A DNA stretch of 64,000 nucleotides, taken from the NCBI GenBank assembly GCA_963707015.1, contig CAVPOO010000013.1:124001-188000 (forward strand), written 5' to 3'. The notes under the pieces were generated by a model. The model worked only from the letters and a program-made list of their open reading frames with translations. It was not told the DNA's origin and made no database searches. Source of the stretch: CAVPOO01 sp963707015 (lineage in GTDB: Bacteria > Pseudomonadota > Gammaproteobacteria > Thiohalobacterales > Thiohalobacteraceae). Below are positions 45,249 through 54,534 of this stretch, one piece after another; position 1 is the stretch's first letter, and each line of letters begins with the position of its first letter. Both the position numbers and the translations under genes were made by a program.

Positions 45249-45431
45249 TTACTGGCTCACCGGGAACGTGAGGGCATAAGCCAGGAGCGTCGCGGCGGCG
45301 ACGAGAAAGGCATTGCGCAGCGTATCGTTCGCCAAGACGCGGTTTTTCTTCTTGTTGTGGCTATCTTTGTGGTCACTGGATACGTCCCTGGCGAGTTTAG
45401 TGCGTCCCGCGTGGACGCTTGAAAAGCTCAT
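45249..45431 (-). CDS. Possible small single-span membrane protein
   Basis: A 60-aa product from ATG 45431, with GGAAG about eight bases upstream. A basic/polar N-terminal half (SDHKDSHNKKKNR) and one C-terminal hydrophobic span (NAFLVAAATLLAYALTFPVSQ). Longer in-frame starts at 45452 and 45527 exist. No family is recognised; it could be a chance frame, but the membrane pattern and ribosome site are suggestive. Confidence 0.4.
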   Translation of the reverse strand: MSFSSVHAGRTKLARDVSSDHKDSHNKKKNRVLANDTLRNAFLVAAATLLAYALTFPVSQ

Positions 45432-45653
45432 TTCAGTGACTTCCTTTTGCATAGTGTGCCCTTTGACGCCGGAGCAGGCGCGACCGTGGACCGTCTGTTC
45501 GACACAAGTCATGCAAGAATCGGGCACACTCTCTGAAGGCCGTTTGTGCGGGGACGCGCGCCGGCGGGTGTCAACAGGCCCCGCGGTGTCCGATGAGCGG
45601 GGCGGGTGCCGGTACGCGGCGGTCGGGGGCGTGGCGCCGCCGCGCCTTGCTGG

Positions 45654-46592
45654 CTAAAAGGTATAGCCGAGACCGACAATCAGGCCGCGATTGCGTGTCT
45701 CACTGCGCGGCTCGTAGAGCGAGCCCACGACGGTTCCGTTCTGTGTCAGGCTTCGGGTCGAGCTTCGGCCGAGTTTCCATTGCTCATAGAAGGGGCTGAT
45801 TCGAAGGCCTGCCCGGTCTGTCAGGCTGTAATGCCAGGCCACCGCCAGGCGGTAGCCGGTCTTCTCACCCAGCTCGAGTGTCTTGTCATCAAGGGCGTTC
45901 CCGAACTTGACCCTGATGCTGGGGTTAACGGGGCGCATGAGGCGCAGGTCAAGCGTCCAGCTCATCCTCTCGCTCGCGGCGTAGCTGCCCTTCACACCCA
46001 GCAGGCCGTACCACCAGTCGTAGGTCTCGGACAGCCCCGCTGCCGATCGCGTCGAGCGTATATCACGTTTCCAGTTGCGATAGCCGGCGCCGGCAAACAC
46101 GGCTGACCCGAAGCCGCGGGTCAACGCGAATTGCACACCTGCCAGGGCTGATCCGTCGAAAATGTCTTCATCGGTGCGGGTCGTGACGGGCAGTCCAGAC
46201 TGGGTCTGGCCGTCGTAGCGGACATCACCCGAGTAGTATGAAATCCCCGATTCGGCGAATGCCGCACGCCGTGAGACCTTCACCCCCGCCGCAAGTCCCG
46301 GCAGGCTTCCATGCTCGCGATTGAGTCGTGTTCCCCCGTCGTCGAACTCCCTGAAGTCGAAGTCCAGTGCCGATACTCCAATCCATGCGTTCGCAACCAC
46401 GGCACGGACCGGTTGTCCGGCAGCACAAAGTGTCAGCGGAAGACACCACAGCAGACAAAAGGTGAGCCAGTGACACACGCGTCTGCGCGACGCAGCGCGG
46501 GCTAGACTGCGGACCTGGGTGCAGACCGGAAAAAGGTGCGGACCCGCGGGTCCGCACCCCTTGGCGGGGATCCGGCGGTCCGGATTGACCAC
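45654..46592 (-). CDS. Outer-membrane beta-barrel protein
   Basis: Up to 312 aa. A hydrophobic export segment (HWLTFCLLWCLPLTLCAAG) is followed by alternating amphipathic strands with aromatic girdles and a C-terminal Phe (GLIVGLGYTF), the BAM recognition end of outer-membrane barrels. About ten strands can be counted. The GTG at 46592 directly follows the stop of the lipoprotein gene, but a GTG just before HWLTF would give a more normal signal peptide, so the start is uncertain. Confidence 0.75.
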   Translation of the reverse strand: MVNPDRRIPAKGCGPAGPHLFPVCTQVRSLARAASRRRVCHWLTFCLLWCLPLTLCAAGQPVRAVVANAWIGVSALDFDFREFDDGGTRLNREHGSLPGLAAGVKVSRRAAFAESGISYYSGDVRYDGQTQSGLPVTTRTDEDIFDGSALAGVQFALTRGFGSAVFAGAGYRNWKRDIRSTRSAAGLSETYDWWYGLLGVKGSYAASERMSWTLDLRLMRPVNPSIRVKFGNALDDKTLELGEKTGYRLAVAWHYSLTDRAGLRISPFYEQWKLGRSSTRSLTQNGTVVGSLYEPRSETRNRGLIVGLGYTF

Positions 46593-47591
46593 TTAGCTGG
46601 AGATGGCCGCCCAGGTCGTGTTGACCGTGGTGTCGACAGTGCCATCACCGTTGTCATCGACCTCCAGGACCACGTTCACTTCGTCCAGAGCGGTGAGCCG
46701 CACGGATGAATTCTGTCCGGTGATCAGATAGGCGCCCGTATACGGGAAGTTACTACCGATGCCCTGGAACATCGTCGGTGTACTGAAAACAACAGAACCC
46801 GCCAGATCATTGCTTTCGAGTGTGCCGCTGCTCGTCAGGCTGTAATCTCCCGTGCCCTGGTTAAGGGTGGAAGTGATCGCATAGTTCTTGAGGGCGCCGC
46901 TGCTTCCGAGTCCGCTGATAACAAGCGCGTTCCCAGAGAGCGTCGTTGCGAGCGTCACGCCGTCGCTGCTACTCAGCGCCAGACTGATATCGCCGCTTCC
47001 TGTCACGGTTTCGCCCGCCTCTGTGACCGTCAGGTTGTTCAGGGTGACGGCGACTGTCAGGTTAAACGGAAATGCAGCGGGATCCCCGGACAGGGCGCCG
47101 ATGCTCATGTTCAGGCCGCCGCTTAGGATCGAGCCATCACCTTCATCGCAACTGTTGAACGTTGCGCTGAGACTGTCCCCCGGGCCAAGCGCGGCAGGAT
47201 CGGCGAGATTACCCGAGAGGGTGGTCGTCCCGCTGATGGCGCAGGGAAATACACTCGGGCCGATAACAACCCCCACCACTGCGCTCGAACCGCCGTTCTG
47301 CAGGTCTGAAAACCGCTCGAGTTGCGAGCGGATGACGTCCACGAGACTCTGCCGGTCACCACCGGTCGTGGTCACGGCCGCGAGGATGGTTCCCGAACCA
47401 CCGCCGCCGAAACCCTCTACCGCATCGGTGGCGGTCATCACCTCACCCGACACCGTCGGTGCATTGGCCGTCGTGATACTCAGCGGCGCAAGCGTCGGCG
47501 TGCCACCGCCACTGCTGCTGCCGCCACCCCCACAGGCAACGAACAATAGGCTGGTTAACGACACGAGCGCTGTCTTCCATTTCCCTGACAT
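46593..47591 (-). CDS. Exported lipoprotein, beta-rich, unknown function
   Basis: A 332-aa protein from ATG 47591 (AGGAG seven bases upstream). Signal peptide MSGKWKTALVSLTSLLFVAC with a lipobox FVAC at 17-20; the lipidated Cys is followed by a glycine/serine linker GGGGSSSGGG. The rest is Ser/Thr/Gly-rich beta sequence with an acidic DDNGDGTVDT loop near the C-terminus that may bind calcium. Its stop abuts the barrel gene, suggesting an outer-membrane pair. No family recognised. Confidence 0.8.
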   Translation of the reverse strand: MSGKWKTALVSLTSLLFVACGGGGSSSGGGTPTLAPLSITTANAPTVSGEVMTATDAVEGFGGGGSGTILAAVTTTGGDRQSLVDVIRSQLERFSDLQNGGSSAVVGVVIGPSVFPCAISGTTTLSGNLADPAALGPGDSLSATFNSCDEGDGSILSGGLNMSIGALSGDPAAFPFNLTVAVTLNNLTVTEAGETVTGSGDISLALSSSDGVTLATTLSGNALVISGLGSSGALKNYAITSTLNQGTGDYSLTSSGTLESNDLAGSVVFSTPTMFQGIGSNFPYTGAYLITGQNSSVRLTALDEVNVVLEVDDNGDGTVDTTVNTTWAAISS

Positions 47592-47843
47592 CTGCATTCT
47601 CCTGTATGGCTGCTGTACACGGGCTCTCTGGCGGGACTGAGTACGCCCGACACGACCCCTTCAATGGTGGCCTTCGCCCGTGGCCGGAAAACCGTGCCAC
47701 CCGGCACGCGGGACCGACGGTCTCACGGCGCGGCAGGACGTCGGCGGGCCGGGCGAAGTCACGCGGATCCAGGATGCAGAAAGCGTGCCAGAGCTGGATC
47801 AAACGCGCCCCGTCCGCGCCACCCGCACGCCGGCCTTAAGTGG

Positions 47844-48027
47844 AATGGCACTTACTTAGGCGGTTCCCTAATCAATGTAGGGTGGGTTAGGCACGCCGTT
47901 TGTGCCGTAACCCACCGGATGTGCCGGCAGGCACCCATCAAATATTCATCGTGTTGCTTCGCAACGCCTGGTGGGTTACGCAAAAAGCGCTAACCCACCC
48001 TACATTTCGACTCAAGTAAGTGCCATT
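47844..48027. mobile_element. MITE-like palindromic element (GTAGGGTGGGTTAG type)
   Basis: Terminal inverted repeats AATGGCACTTACTT and AAGTAAGTGCCATT bound about 184 bases. Inner repeats GTAGGGTGGGTTAG...GTAACCCACC recur inverted, so the element can fold as two nested hairpins. TTAAGTG occurs on both sides (near 47837 and 48032) and could be a target duplication. It lies 90 bases before the S9 peptidase gene. Confidence 0.75.
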
Positions 48028-48133
48028 CGGCTTTAAGTGACGCCGTCGTTGCGTTGCAACGTGCGGAAACGGCCGCTGTCGACTCGCAACGCGGAACGCG
48101 ACACGCGCATACTGGGGCATGCCCGGCGGCAAG

Positions 48134-50068
48134 ATGAAGACTCGTGGATCTCCAGTGGGCAGCGTCGTTTTTGCCGGCGTGCTCGTCGTCTTGCTGGCCG
48201 GCGCAGGCGTGTCCGGCAGCATGCCGGCGCTCGCGACCCTGGACCTGGGCGACATCCCCGCGCGCCCTGCTGCGCCGGAGTTTCCCTTCGAGCGCTTCTT
48301 TGCGACCCGCAGACTCGGTCAGGTCGAATTCGCGCCCGACAACCGTACGCTCTATGCGCTGCGCAACGACGGTCGGGTGGCCAATGTCTTCGCGATCGAT
48401 CTCGCCAGCAAGGCAATGCAGCAGGTCACGCACTTCGACGAGCCCGTCAGTGAATTCTTCGTCGACCCCCAGAGTCGTTATCTCATCACGCTGCAGGACA
48501 TCGGGGGCAACGAGGCCTACGACCTGTATCGCCACGACCTGGCATCGGGCCAGGTCCGCCGGCTCACCGAGACGGCCGCGCGCGACGAGTGCAGGGTCTG
48601 CGGACTGTCACCCGACGGCGCCTATGTGTACTACTCACAGACGCGAAACGGCCGGGGTGCGTCGGATCTCTGGCGCGGGCAGACGGCCGGCGGCGAGACA
48701 ACCCGCCTGTTCCGTGGCGACGGGCGTCTGTTGGAGTGCGAAGCGGCGAGCCCGGACGGGCGCTACCTCCTGTTCGCTGAACTCATCGGTCACAGCGAAC
48801 GCAGCCTTGCCCTCTATGATCTCAACGCAGGCCAGGCCCGCGACATCATGCGGCTGCCGGGAGCCAACAACGTCGATGGACACGTTACGGCCGACGGGGT
48901 TGTCTTCCTCAGCGCCTGGGCAGCCGACCGCTTCCGGATCTGGCGCTACCGGTTCGGCAGCCGGGCGCCAGTGCCGGTGAGACTGCCCTTCGACAACGAT
49001 GTCGACGTCCTCCGGCTGTATACGGGCGGCCGGGTGGCGGTCGTCACCTACCGCAGCGATCTCGCCGGGAAGACAGTCATCTTCGTCGACGGCTTCGCTA
49101 CGGCGCAGACATTCGGGTTCCGGCCCGAAGAGATCATGGATGCCGCCTTCAGCCGCGGGAATCCCGAGCTTGGCGTCGTGGCTATCGGCAACGCCACCAC
49201 GCCGCTGCGTTATTACCGGGTTGGCCCCGAGGGGGCGGAGCTGGTCTACGATGCCAACGAATCCGGCATTGACAACCGGTTTTTCGCCGACGCCCGGTCA
49301 CTCCGCGTACGCAGTTTCGACGGCCTGGAAATCCCGGTCCACCTGTTCATTCCCAACGCCACCTCGGCAGGCAGACCGCGTGCGGCGATTGTCGTCATCC
49401 ACGGCGGGCCGGACGACCATGTGGATCCACAGTATCTGGCCAAGGTGCAGTTGCTTGCCAATCGCGGCTTCATTGTGGTGGTTCCCAATGTGCGTGGCAG
49501 CAGCGGCTTTGGCGCACGCTATGAGCGGCTCGACAACGGCGACTGGGGTGGCGCGCATATCCGCGACATCGTCGCGGTGGCGGAGTTTGTGCGCGCGCTG
49601 GACTTCGTCGACGGTGACAACCTGTTCGTGGCGGGCGCAAGCTTTGGCGGTTTCAGCGTGATGTCACTGATCACCCAGTACCCGGATACTTTCCGCGCGG
49701 CCGTGAACTTCTTCGGCTTCACGGAGCTTGCCACCTTTGTGGACAGCTGGCCCGGGTACCTGCAGCGTCATCTGTTCCAGGACCTTGGTTTCGACCCGCG
49801 CGCCGACCGGGTGCGTAACTGGGCGCGCTCGCCCCTCTACCACGTCGACCGCATCCGCATTCCTTTGCAGGTCCACCAGGGCGCCAACGACCGGCGCGTG
49901 CCGCGGGTCCAGTCGGACCGGCTGGTCAAGGGCATGCTGGCGCGCGGCCGGACGGTTGAGTACTTCGTCTACCCCGACGAAGGCCACGGATTCAGTCGTG
50001 TTGAAAACGAACGTGCGTCCTTCGAGCGCATGGTGGCATTCTTAAGACGGCACATGCATCGGGACTGA
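48134..50068 (+). CDS. S9-family prolyl oligopeptidase-like peptidase
   Basis: A 644-aa exported serine peptidase. N-terminal signal or anchor (VVFAGVLVVLLAGAGVSG), seven-bladed WD-like propeller (about 50-390), and C-terminal alpha/beta hydrolase with oxyanion block VIHGGPDDHV, nucleophile GASFGGFS, aspartate in GANDRRVP and histidine in DEGHGF. This is the acylaminoacyl-peptidase/DPP branch. ATG 48119 is an alternative start. It lies alone between the MITE and a small membrane gene. Confidence 0.92.
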   Translation: MKTRGSPVGSVVFAGVLVVLLAGAGVSGSMPALATLDLGDIPARPAAPEFPFERFFATRRLGQVEFAPDNRTLYALRNDGRVANVFAIDLASKAMQQVTHFDEPVSEFFVDPQSRYLITLQDIGGNEAYDLYRHDLASGQVRRLTETAARDECRVCGLSPDGAYVYYSQTRNGRGASDLWRGQTAGGETTRLFRGDGRLLECEAASPDGRYLLFAELIGHSERSLALYDLNAGQARDIMRLPGANNVDGHVTADGVVFLSAWAADRFRIWRYRFGSRAPVPVRLPFDNDVDVLRLYTGGRVAVVTYRSDLAGKTVIFVDGFATAQTFGFRPEEIMDAAFSRGNPELGVVAIGNATTPLRYYRVGPEGAELVYDANESGIDNRFFADARSLRVRSFDGLEIPVHLFIPNATSAGRPRAAIVVIHGGPDDHVDPQYLAKVQLLANRGFIVVVPNVRGSSGFGARYERLDNGDWGGAHIRDIVAVAEFVRALDFVDGDNLFVAGASFGGFSVMSLITQYPDTFRAAVNFFGFTELATFVDSWPGYLQRHLFQDLGFDPRADRVRNWARSPLYHVDRIRIPLQVHQGANDRRVPRVQSDRLVKGMLARGRTVEYFVYPDEGHGFSRVENERASFERMVAFLRRHMHRD

Positions 50069-50206
50069 CGTGAGTCAGGGTGCCGCTACGGCGGGACAAT
50101 CACGCGCATTCGGATGTGCGGTCCCGCTGTTTTCTCCGGCGCTTGACTGATTTCGGGACCCGCGACGACGGGGCCCTGTGTTGAACGATGCCAGGAGGAT
50201 AGGGCT

Positions 50207-50509
50207 ATGCTAAATTCCGCGAAGATCGGGCTGTTGGCGGGAACTGCCGCCGTACTGTTCGTCACGGTCGCCGGCGGTGCGCTTTTTTACCGCATGGTAG
50301 GCCAACTGGAGACCATGACCGTACTGATGGGTAAAATGACGGACCAGGTAGCGTCGATGAACCAGGAGATGACTGCGATACGGGTATCCATGGAAAAGAT
50401 GGAAGGCCATATGGAGCGCCTGGGTAGTACCTTCGGTCAGGGTGCGCAGCAGATGGAAAGGGTCAATCCGATGCGTATGATGGATCGGATGCTGCCCGGC
50501 GCGAATTAG
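50207..50509 (+). CDS. Small membrane-anchored coiled-coil protein
   Basis: A 100-aa protein with AGGAGG about nine bases before the ATG. One N-terminal span (LLAGTAAVLFVTVAGGALFY, about 9-28), then a Met-rich amphipathic helix (residues 30-85) with heptad spacing that should form a coiled coil, then a short Pro-rich end. Topology and content resemble small envelope tether proteins; no family is recognised. Confidence 0.75.
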   Translation: MLNSAKIGLLAGTAAVLFVTVAGGALFYRMVGQLETMTVLMGKMTDQVASMNQEMTAIRVSMEKMEGHMERLGSTFGQGAQQMERVNPMRMMDRMLPGAN

Positions 50510-50647
50510 GAAACCAGCACGCTGTCTGATTGCCTGAGACACATGAGTTGTGCGGCTGCGGCCCGTCGAGTTTCACGATCGCGCTTCACGCAGGCCGAAT
50601 CAGGCGATCGGAGCGGGTCTATCAATCATAGGCAAAAGGGAAAACGC

Positions 50648-51115
50648 ATGGCTACGACGACTAGCAAGAACGTTACGAGAAAGGTGGCGCCGGAGAAGGC
50701 GCCGGCCAGTAAGCCATCGGCCAGGAAGGCGCCGGCCGAGAAGGTGTCGACCAGGAAGGCCCCGGTTAAGAAGGCGCCGGCCAGGAAGACCCCGGCTAAG
50801 AAGGCACCTGCTAAGAAGGCACCGGCCGAGAAGGCACCGGCCGAGAAGGCACCGGTCAGGAAGGCACCGGCCAGGAAGGCGTCGACCGGGAAGGCCCCGA
50901 CCCAGAAGGCGGCCGGGGAAAAGGCCACAAGCGCATCCCCAAAGGTCTCAAAGCGGCAGACGTCGCGGATAGAGATTTCACCGGAGGAGCGCTGGAAGAT
51001 GGTCGCTGTCGCGGCCTATCTCAAGGCGGAAAAACGGGGTTTTGCGCCGGGTCACGAGATTGAGGACTGGAGAGCGGCCGAAAATGAGATCGATGCCCTT
51101 CTGTCGAGGACCTGA
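50648..51115 (+). CDS. Histone H1-like KAPA-repeat protein with C-terminal DUF2934
   Basis: A 155-aa very basic protein from ATG 50648. About residues 14-95 are tandem five-residue repeats of KAPA followed by K, R or E, resembling the AlgP/H1-like histone tails of Pseudomonas. The C-terminal 45 residues (ISPEERWKMVAVAAYLKAEKRGF to the end) form a DUF2934 domain, a small helical module. The repeat coding sequence has 15-base periodicity and may be unstable. It likely binds DNA non-specifically; the DUF2934 role is unknown. Confidence 0.8.
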   Translation: MATTTSKNVTRKVAPEKAPASKPSARKAPAEKVSTRKAPVKKAPARKTPAKKAPAKKAPAEKAPAEKAPVRKAPARKASTGKAPTQKAAGEKATSASPKVSKRQTSRIEISPEERWKMVAVAAYLKAEKRGFAPGHEIEDWRAAENEIDALLSRT

Positions 51116-51174
51116 GACTTGCCTGACGCCCACCTGAACGGGGCCCGCTGCGCCTGCGCTGCGCGCACACACCG

Positions 51175-52104
51175 GTGCTAAGTCCAGGGGCCAGCGACCC
51201 TGTCGTCACAGCCAGGGATCTGCACAAACGCTACGGTACGCACCTGGCCGTAGCCGGCATAGCCTTCGACATCCCACGTGGGCAGTGCTATGGCTTCCTC
51301 GGTCCGAATGGCGCCGGCAAGACGACGACCTTGCGGATGATGCTGGGGCTCACTCCGATGTCGGGCGGCAGCCTGTCGGTGTTCGGCCTGTCCCTGCCCG
51401 GGCATGCCGGCGCGATTCGCGCCCGTGTCGGCGTCGTGCCCCAGGCCGAGAATCTCGATCCCGATTTCACGGTCGTCGAGAACCTGCGCATCTATGCGAG
51501 TTACTTCGGTCTGCGGCGCCGCCACATCGATGCGCGCATCGAGGACCTGCTGGCGTTTGCGGCGCTTACCGAGCGGCGGGATGCCAAAACCGAGACCTTG
51601 TCAGGCGGAATGAAACGCCGCTTGACCATTGCGCGCGCACTGATCAACGAACCGGAACTCGTCGTCCTCGACGAGCCGACCACCGGCCTCGATCCGCAGG
51701 CCCGGCACGTCATCTGGGCGCGGCTGGCCGAGTTGCGCGCCCGTGGCACCACGCTGATTCTCACGACCCACTACATGGAAGAAGCCGAGCGCCTGTGCGA
51801 TCAGCTCGTCATCATGGACCATGGCCACATCCTGGACGCGGGCACGCCGCGTGCGCTGATCGAGAAGCACCTGGAGCCCGAGGTGATCGAGATCCGCGGC
51901 GCGCCGGAGGCTTCCCTGGCCATGCTCGGCGCCGAGGCGAACTGTCGGCTCGAACGCATCGGCGCGAGCCTCTATTGTTACACCCGCGATTCCGCGCCCC
52001 TGCTGGCACGCCTGCAGCAGGGCCAGGGCATGACCTTCCTGCACCGTCCCGCCGGGCTCGAGGATGTGTTTCTGAGACTGACGGGGCGGGAGCTGAGAGA
52101 CTGA
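51175..52104 (+). CDS. ABC transporter ATP-binding protein, NodI-like
   Basis: A 309-aa ABC ATPase of the ABC-2/NodI group. Walker A GPNGAGKTT (43-51), Q-loop VVPQAENL, signature LSGGMKRRLTIARAL, Walker B LVVLDEPTTGLD and switch TTHYMEEAERL. It ends in a C-terminal regulatory domain. The start is GTG 51175. The stop overlaps the start of the permease gene (TGATG). The pair exports a lipid, polysaccharide or small molecule; NodIJ assignment is by overall similarity, not substrate. Confidence 0.92.
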   Translation: MLSPGASDPVVTARDLHKRYGTHLAVAGIAFDIPRGQCYGFLGPNGAGKTTTLRMMLGLTPMSGGSLSVFGLSLPGHAGAIRARVGVVPQAENLDPDFTVVENLRIYASYFGLRRRHIDARIEDLLAFAALTERRDAKTETLSGGMKRRLTIARALINEPELVVLDEPTTGLDPQARHVIWARLAELRARGTTLILTTHYMEEAERLCDQLVIMDHGHILDAGTPRALIEKHLEPEVIEIRGAPEASLAMLGAEANCRLERIGASLYCYTRDSAPLLARLQQGQGMTFLHRPAGLEDVFLRLTGRELRD

Positions 52105-52883
52105 TGGACATCTGGCGTCTGCCCCGGGCGCGGCGCGGGGCGCTGGCGATATGGCGCCGCAACATACTGGTGTGGCGCAAGCTCATCGCCCCGGCAATGG
52201 TCATGAACTTTGGTGAACCGATCCTGTACCTGCTCGGGCTGGGCTATGGGCTCGGCTTTTTTATCGGCGAGATGGCGGACATGCCGTATCTGACCTTTCT
52301 TGCCTCCGGTATTATCGCCTCCTCGGCGATGACCACCTCGACCTTTGAGGGGATGTATTCGGTCTTCACCCGGATGGTTCCGCAACGGACTTACGAGGCG
52401 ATCCTGGCCACGCCGATGGAAATCGATGACATTCTGGCCGGTGAGATGATCTGGTGTGCGACCAAGAGCGTGTTCAGCGGGGTGGCTATCCTTATCGTCG
52501 CAACGCTGCTCGGTGTGGTCGCCGACTGGCAGGCGCTGTGGGTTATCCCCACCGTATTCCTCATCGGTCTGTGCTTCGCCGGGCCGGCGATCATGATGAG
52601 TGCCTTCGCCAGCAACTACGACTTTTTCAATTATTATTTCGTCCTGGTGGCCACGCCCATGTTTATTCTGTGCGGCGTCTTCTATCCCGTCTCGACCCTG
52701 CCCGAGGCACTCCAGAGTTTCGTGCAGGTGCTGCCGCTTACCCATGCCGTGGCGCTGACACGCCCGCTGATTGCGGGTCAGCCGCTCAGCGAGCCCGGGT
52801 TTCATGCCGCCGTCCTGGCGGGCTACGCGGCCATCAGCTACTACTTCGCCGTCGTGCTGGTGCGCCGGCGCCTGCTGGTGTAG
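52104..52883 (+). CDS. ABC-2 type permease, NodJ-like
   Basis: A 259-aa integral membrane protein with six hydrophobic segments of the ABC-2 family. The motifs NFGEPILYLLGLGYGLG, SAMTTSTFEGMYSVF and AILATPMEIDDILAGEM are NodJ-like. The ATG 52104 shares bases with the ATPase stop, so the two are coupled. Its stop lies in a GTAGCCGG/CCGGCTAC stem (52880-52909) shared with the 3' end of converging groEL; no T tract follows. Confidence 0.92.
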   Translation: MDIWRLPRARRGALAIWRRNILVWRKLIAPAMVMNFGEPILYLLGLGYGLGFFIGEMADMPYLTFLASGIIASSAMTTSTFEGMYSVFTRMVPQRTYEAILATPMEIDDILAGEMIWCATKSVFSGVAILIVATLLGVVADWQALWVIPTVFLIGLCFAGPAIMMSAFASNYDFFNYYFVLVATPMFILCGVFYPVSTLPEALQSFVQVLPLTHAVALTRPLIAGQPLSEPGFHAAVLAGYAAISYYFAVVLVRRRLLV

Positions 52884-52905
52884 CCGGCCCGGGTCCTGAT
52901 CCCGG

Positions 52906-54534
52906 CTACATCATCCCCATGTCTTCCATACCGCGACCCTGACCCGCCGGAGCAGGCGGCTCGGCGATCATGGCCTCGGTGGTGATCATCAGCCCCGCCA
53001 CGGAGGCGGCGTTCTGCAAGGCCACGCGGACCACCTTGGTCGGATCGATGATTCCCATCTCCATCATGTCGCCGTATTCGCCGGTCTGGGCGTTATAGCC
53101 CATATTACCGGGATTCTCCTTCACTCTGTTCAGCACCACCGAGGGTTCCACGCCGGCATTCGCCACAATCTCGCGCAGCGGCTGCTCCATCGCCCGCAAC
53201 ACGATGTCGATACCGATACGCTGATCGGCGTTGTCACTCTTCACGCCGCGTGCCTGAACCGCCTGCAGGGCGCGTATCAGCGCAACCCCGCCACCGGGCA
53301 CGACGCCTTCCTCCACGGCAGCGCGGGTGGCGTGCATGGCATCCTCAACGCGGTCCTTTTTTTCCTTCATCGCCATTTCGGTCGCCGCGCCGACCTTGAG
53401 CACCGCGACCCCGCCGGCCAGCTTGGCCACGCGCTCCTGCAGCTTTTCCTTGTCATAATCGGACGTGGCGTCATCGATCTGCTTGCGCAGCTGCGCGACG
53501 CGCGCGTGAATATCCTCCGGCCTGCCGTTACCGCCGACGATGGTCGTCGTGTCCTTGTCAACGACCACGCGTTTCGCGGTGCCCAGATTCTCTACGGTCG
53601 CCTTTTCCAGGGACAAACCGACCTCCTCGGAGATGACGCTGCCGCCGGTCACCGTGGCGATATCCTGCAGCATGGCCCCGCGGCGATCACCGAAACCGGG
53701 TGCCTTGACCGCGGCCACCCGGATGATGCCCCGGATGGCGTTGACCACCAGCGTTGCCAGGGCCTCGCCCTCGACATCTTCGGCGACCACCAGCAAGGGC
53801 CTCCCGGCCTTGGCGACACCTTCCAGCAAGGGCAGCAGGTCGCGGATATTGGAAAGTTTCTTGTCATAGAGCAGGACATAGGCATCTTCCAGCTCCACGC
53901 ACATATCATCCGGCTTGTTGATGAAATAGGCCGACAGGTAGCCTCGATCGAACTGCATCCCCTCGACCACCTCGAGTTCGTTGACCAGACCGGAGCCTTC
54001 TTCAACCGTGATGACCCCCTCCTTGCCCACTCTCTCCATGGCCTCGGCGATGATCCGGCCAATGTCCGCATCCAGGTTGGCGGAGATGGTGCCGACCTGA
54101 GCAATGGACTTGCTCTCGGTGCAGGGCTTGGAGAGCTGCTTGAGTTCCTCGACCACCTCATCGACGGTGTTGTCGATGCCGCGTTTGAGATCCATGGGAT
54201 TCATGCCGGCGGCCACCGCCTTGAGGCCCTCCTGCAGGATGGACTGAGCCAGTACGGTTGCCGTGGTGGTGCCATCGCCGGCGATCTCAGATGTATGCGA
54301 GGCGACCGCCTTCACCATCTGCGCCCCCATGTTCTCGAAGGCGTCCTCGAGCTCGATCTCCTTGGCCACCGACACGCCATCTTTGGTCATTGCCGGCCCG
54401 CCAAAGCTCTTTTGCAGAATGACATTGCGACCCTTCGGCCCCAGGGTCGCCTTTACCGCCCTGGTCAGGATGCTCGCACCACGGGCCATGCGCTGTCGCG
54501 CATCATCACCAAACCTGATCTTCTTCGCTGGCAT
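52906..54534 (-). CDS. groEL: 60-kDa chaperonin GroEL (no groES adjacent)
   Basis: A 542-aa chaperonin that folds proteins in a 14-mer ring with GroES. ATP-site GDGTTTATVLA is intact and the apical and intermediate domains have normal length. The C-terminal tail is GQGRGMEDMGMM, with far fewer GGM repeats than E. coli. There is no groES upstream in the window, so this may be a second, orphan copy. A perfect 7-bp stem CCCGGGC/GCCCGGG lies in its leader. I see no CIRCE element. Confidence 0.95.
   Translation of the reverse strand: MPAKKIRFGDDARQRMARGASILTRAVKATLGPKGRNVILQKSFGGPAMTKDGVSVAKEIELEDAFENMGAQMVKAVASHTSEIAGDGTTTATVLAQSILQEGLKAVAAGMNPMDLKRGIDNTVDEVVEELKQLSKPCTESKSIAQVGTISANLDADIGRIIAEAMERVGKEGVITVEEGSGLVNELEVVEGMQFDRGYLSAYFINKPDDMCVELEDAYVLLYDKKLSNIRDLLPLLEGVAKAGRPLLVVAEDVEGEALATLVVNAIRGIIRVAAVKAPGFGDRRGAMLQDIATVTGGSVISEEVGLSLEKATVENLGTAKRVVVDKDTTTIVGGNGRPEDIHARVAQLRKQIDDATSDYDKEKLQERVAKLAGGVAVLKVGAATEMAMKEKKDRVEDAMHATRAAVEEGVVPGGGVALIRALQAVQARGVKSDNADQRIGIDIVLRAMEQPLREIVANAGVEPSVVLNRVKENPGNMGYNAQTGEYGDMMEMGIIDPTKVVRVALQNAASVAGLMITTEAMIAEPPAPAGQGRGMEDMGMM

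Noticed and set aside
50690..50930. CRISPR-like appearance of 15-base repeats
   Set aside because: The periodicity comes from in-frame KAPA codons, without spacers.
51285..52103. In-frame upstream extension of the NodJ-like permease within the ATPase gene
   Set aside because: Arg/Pro-rich out-of-frame reading of the ATPase; the true start is ATG 52104 in the TGATG overlap.
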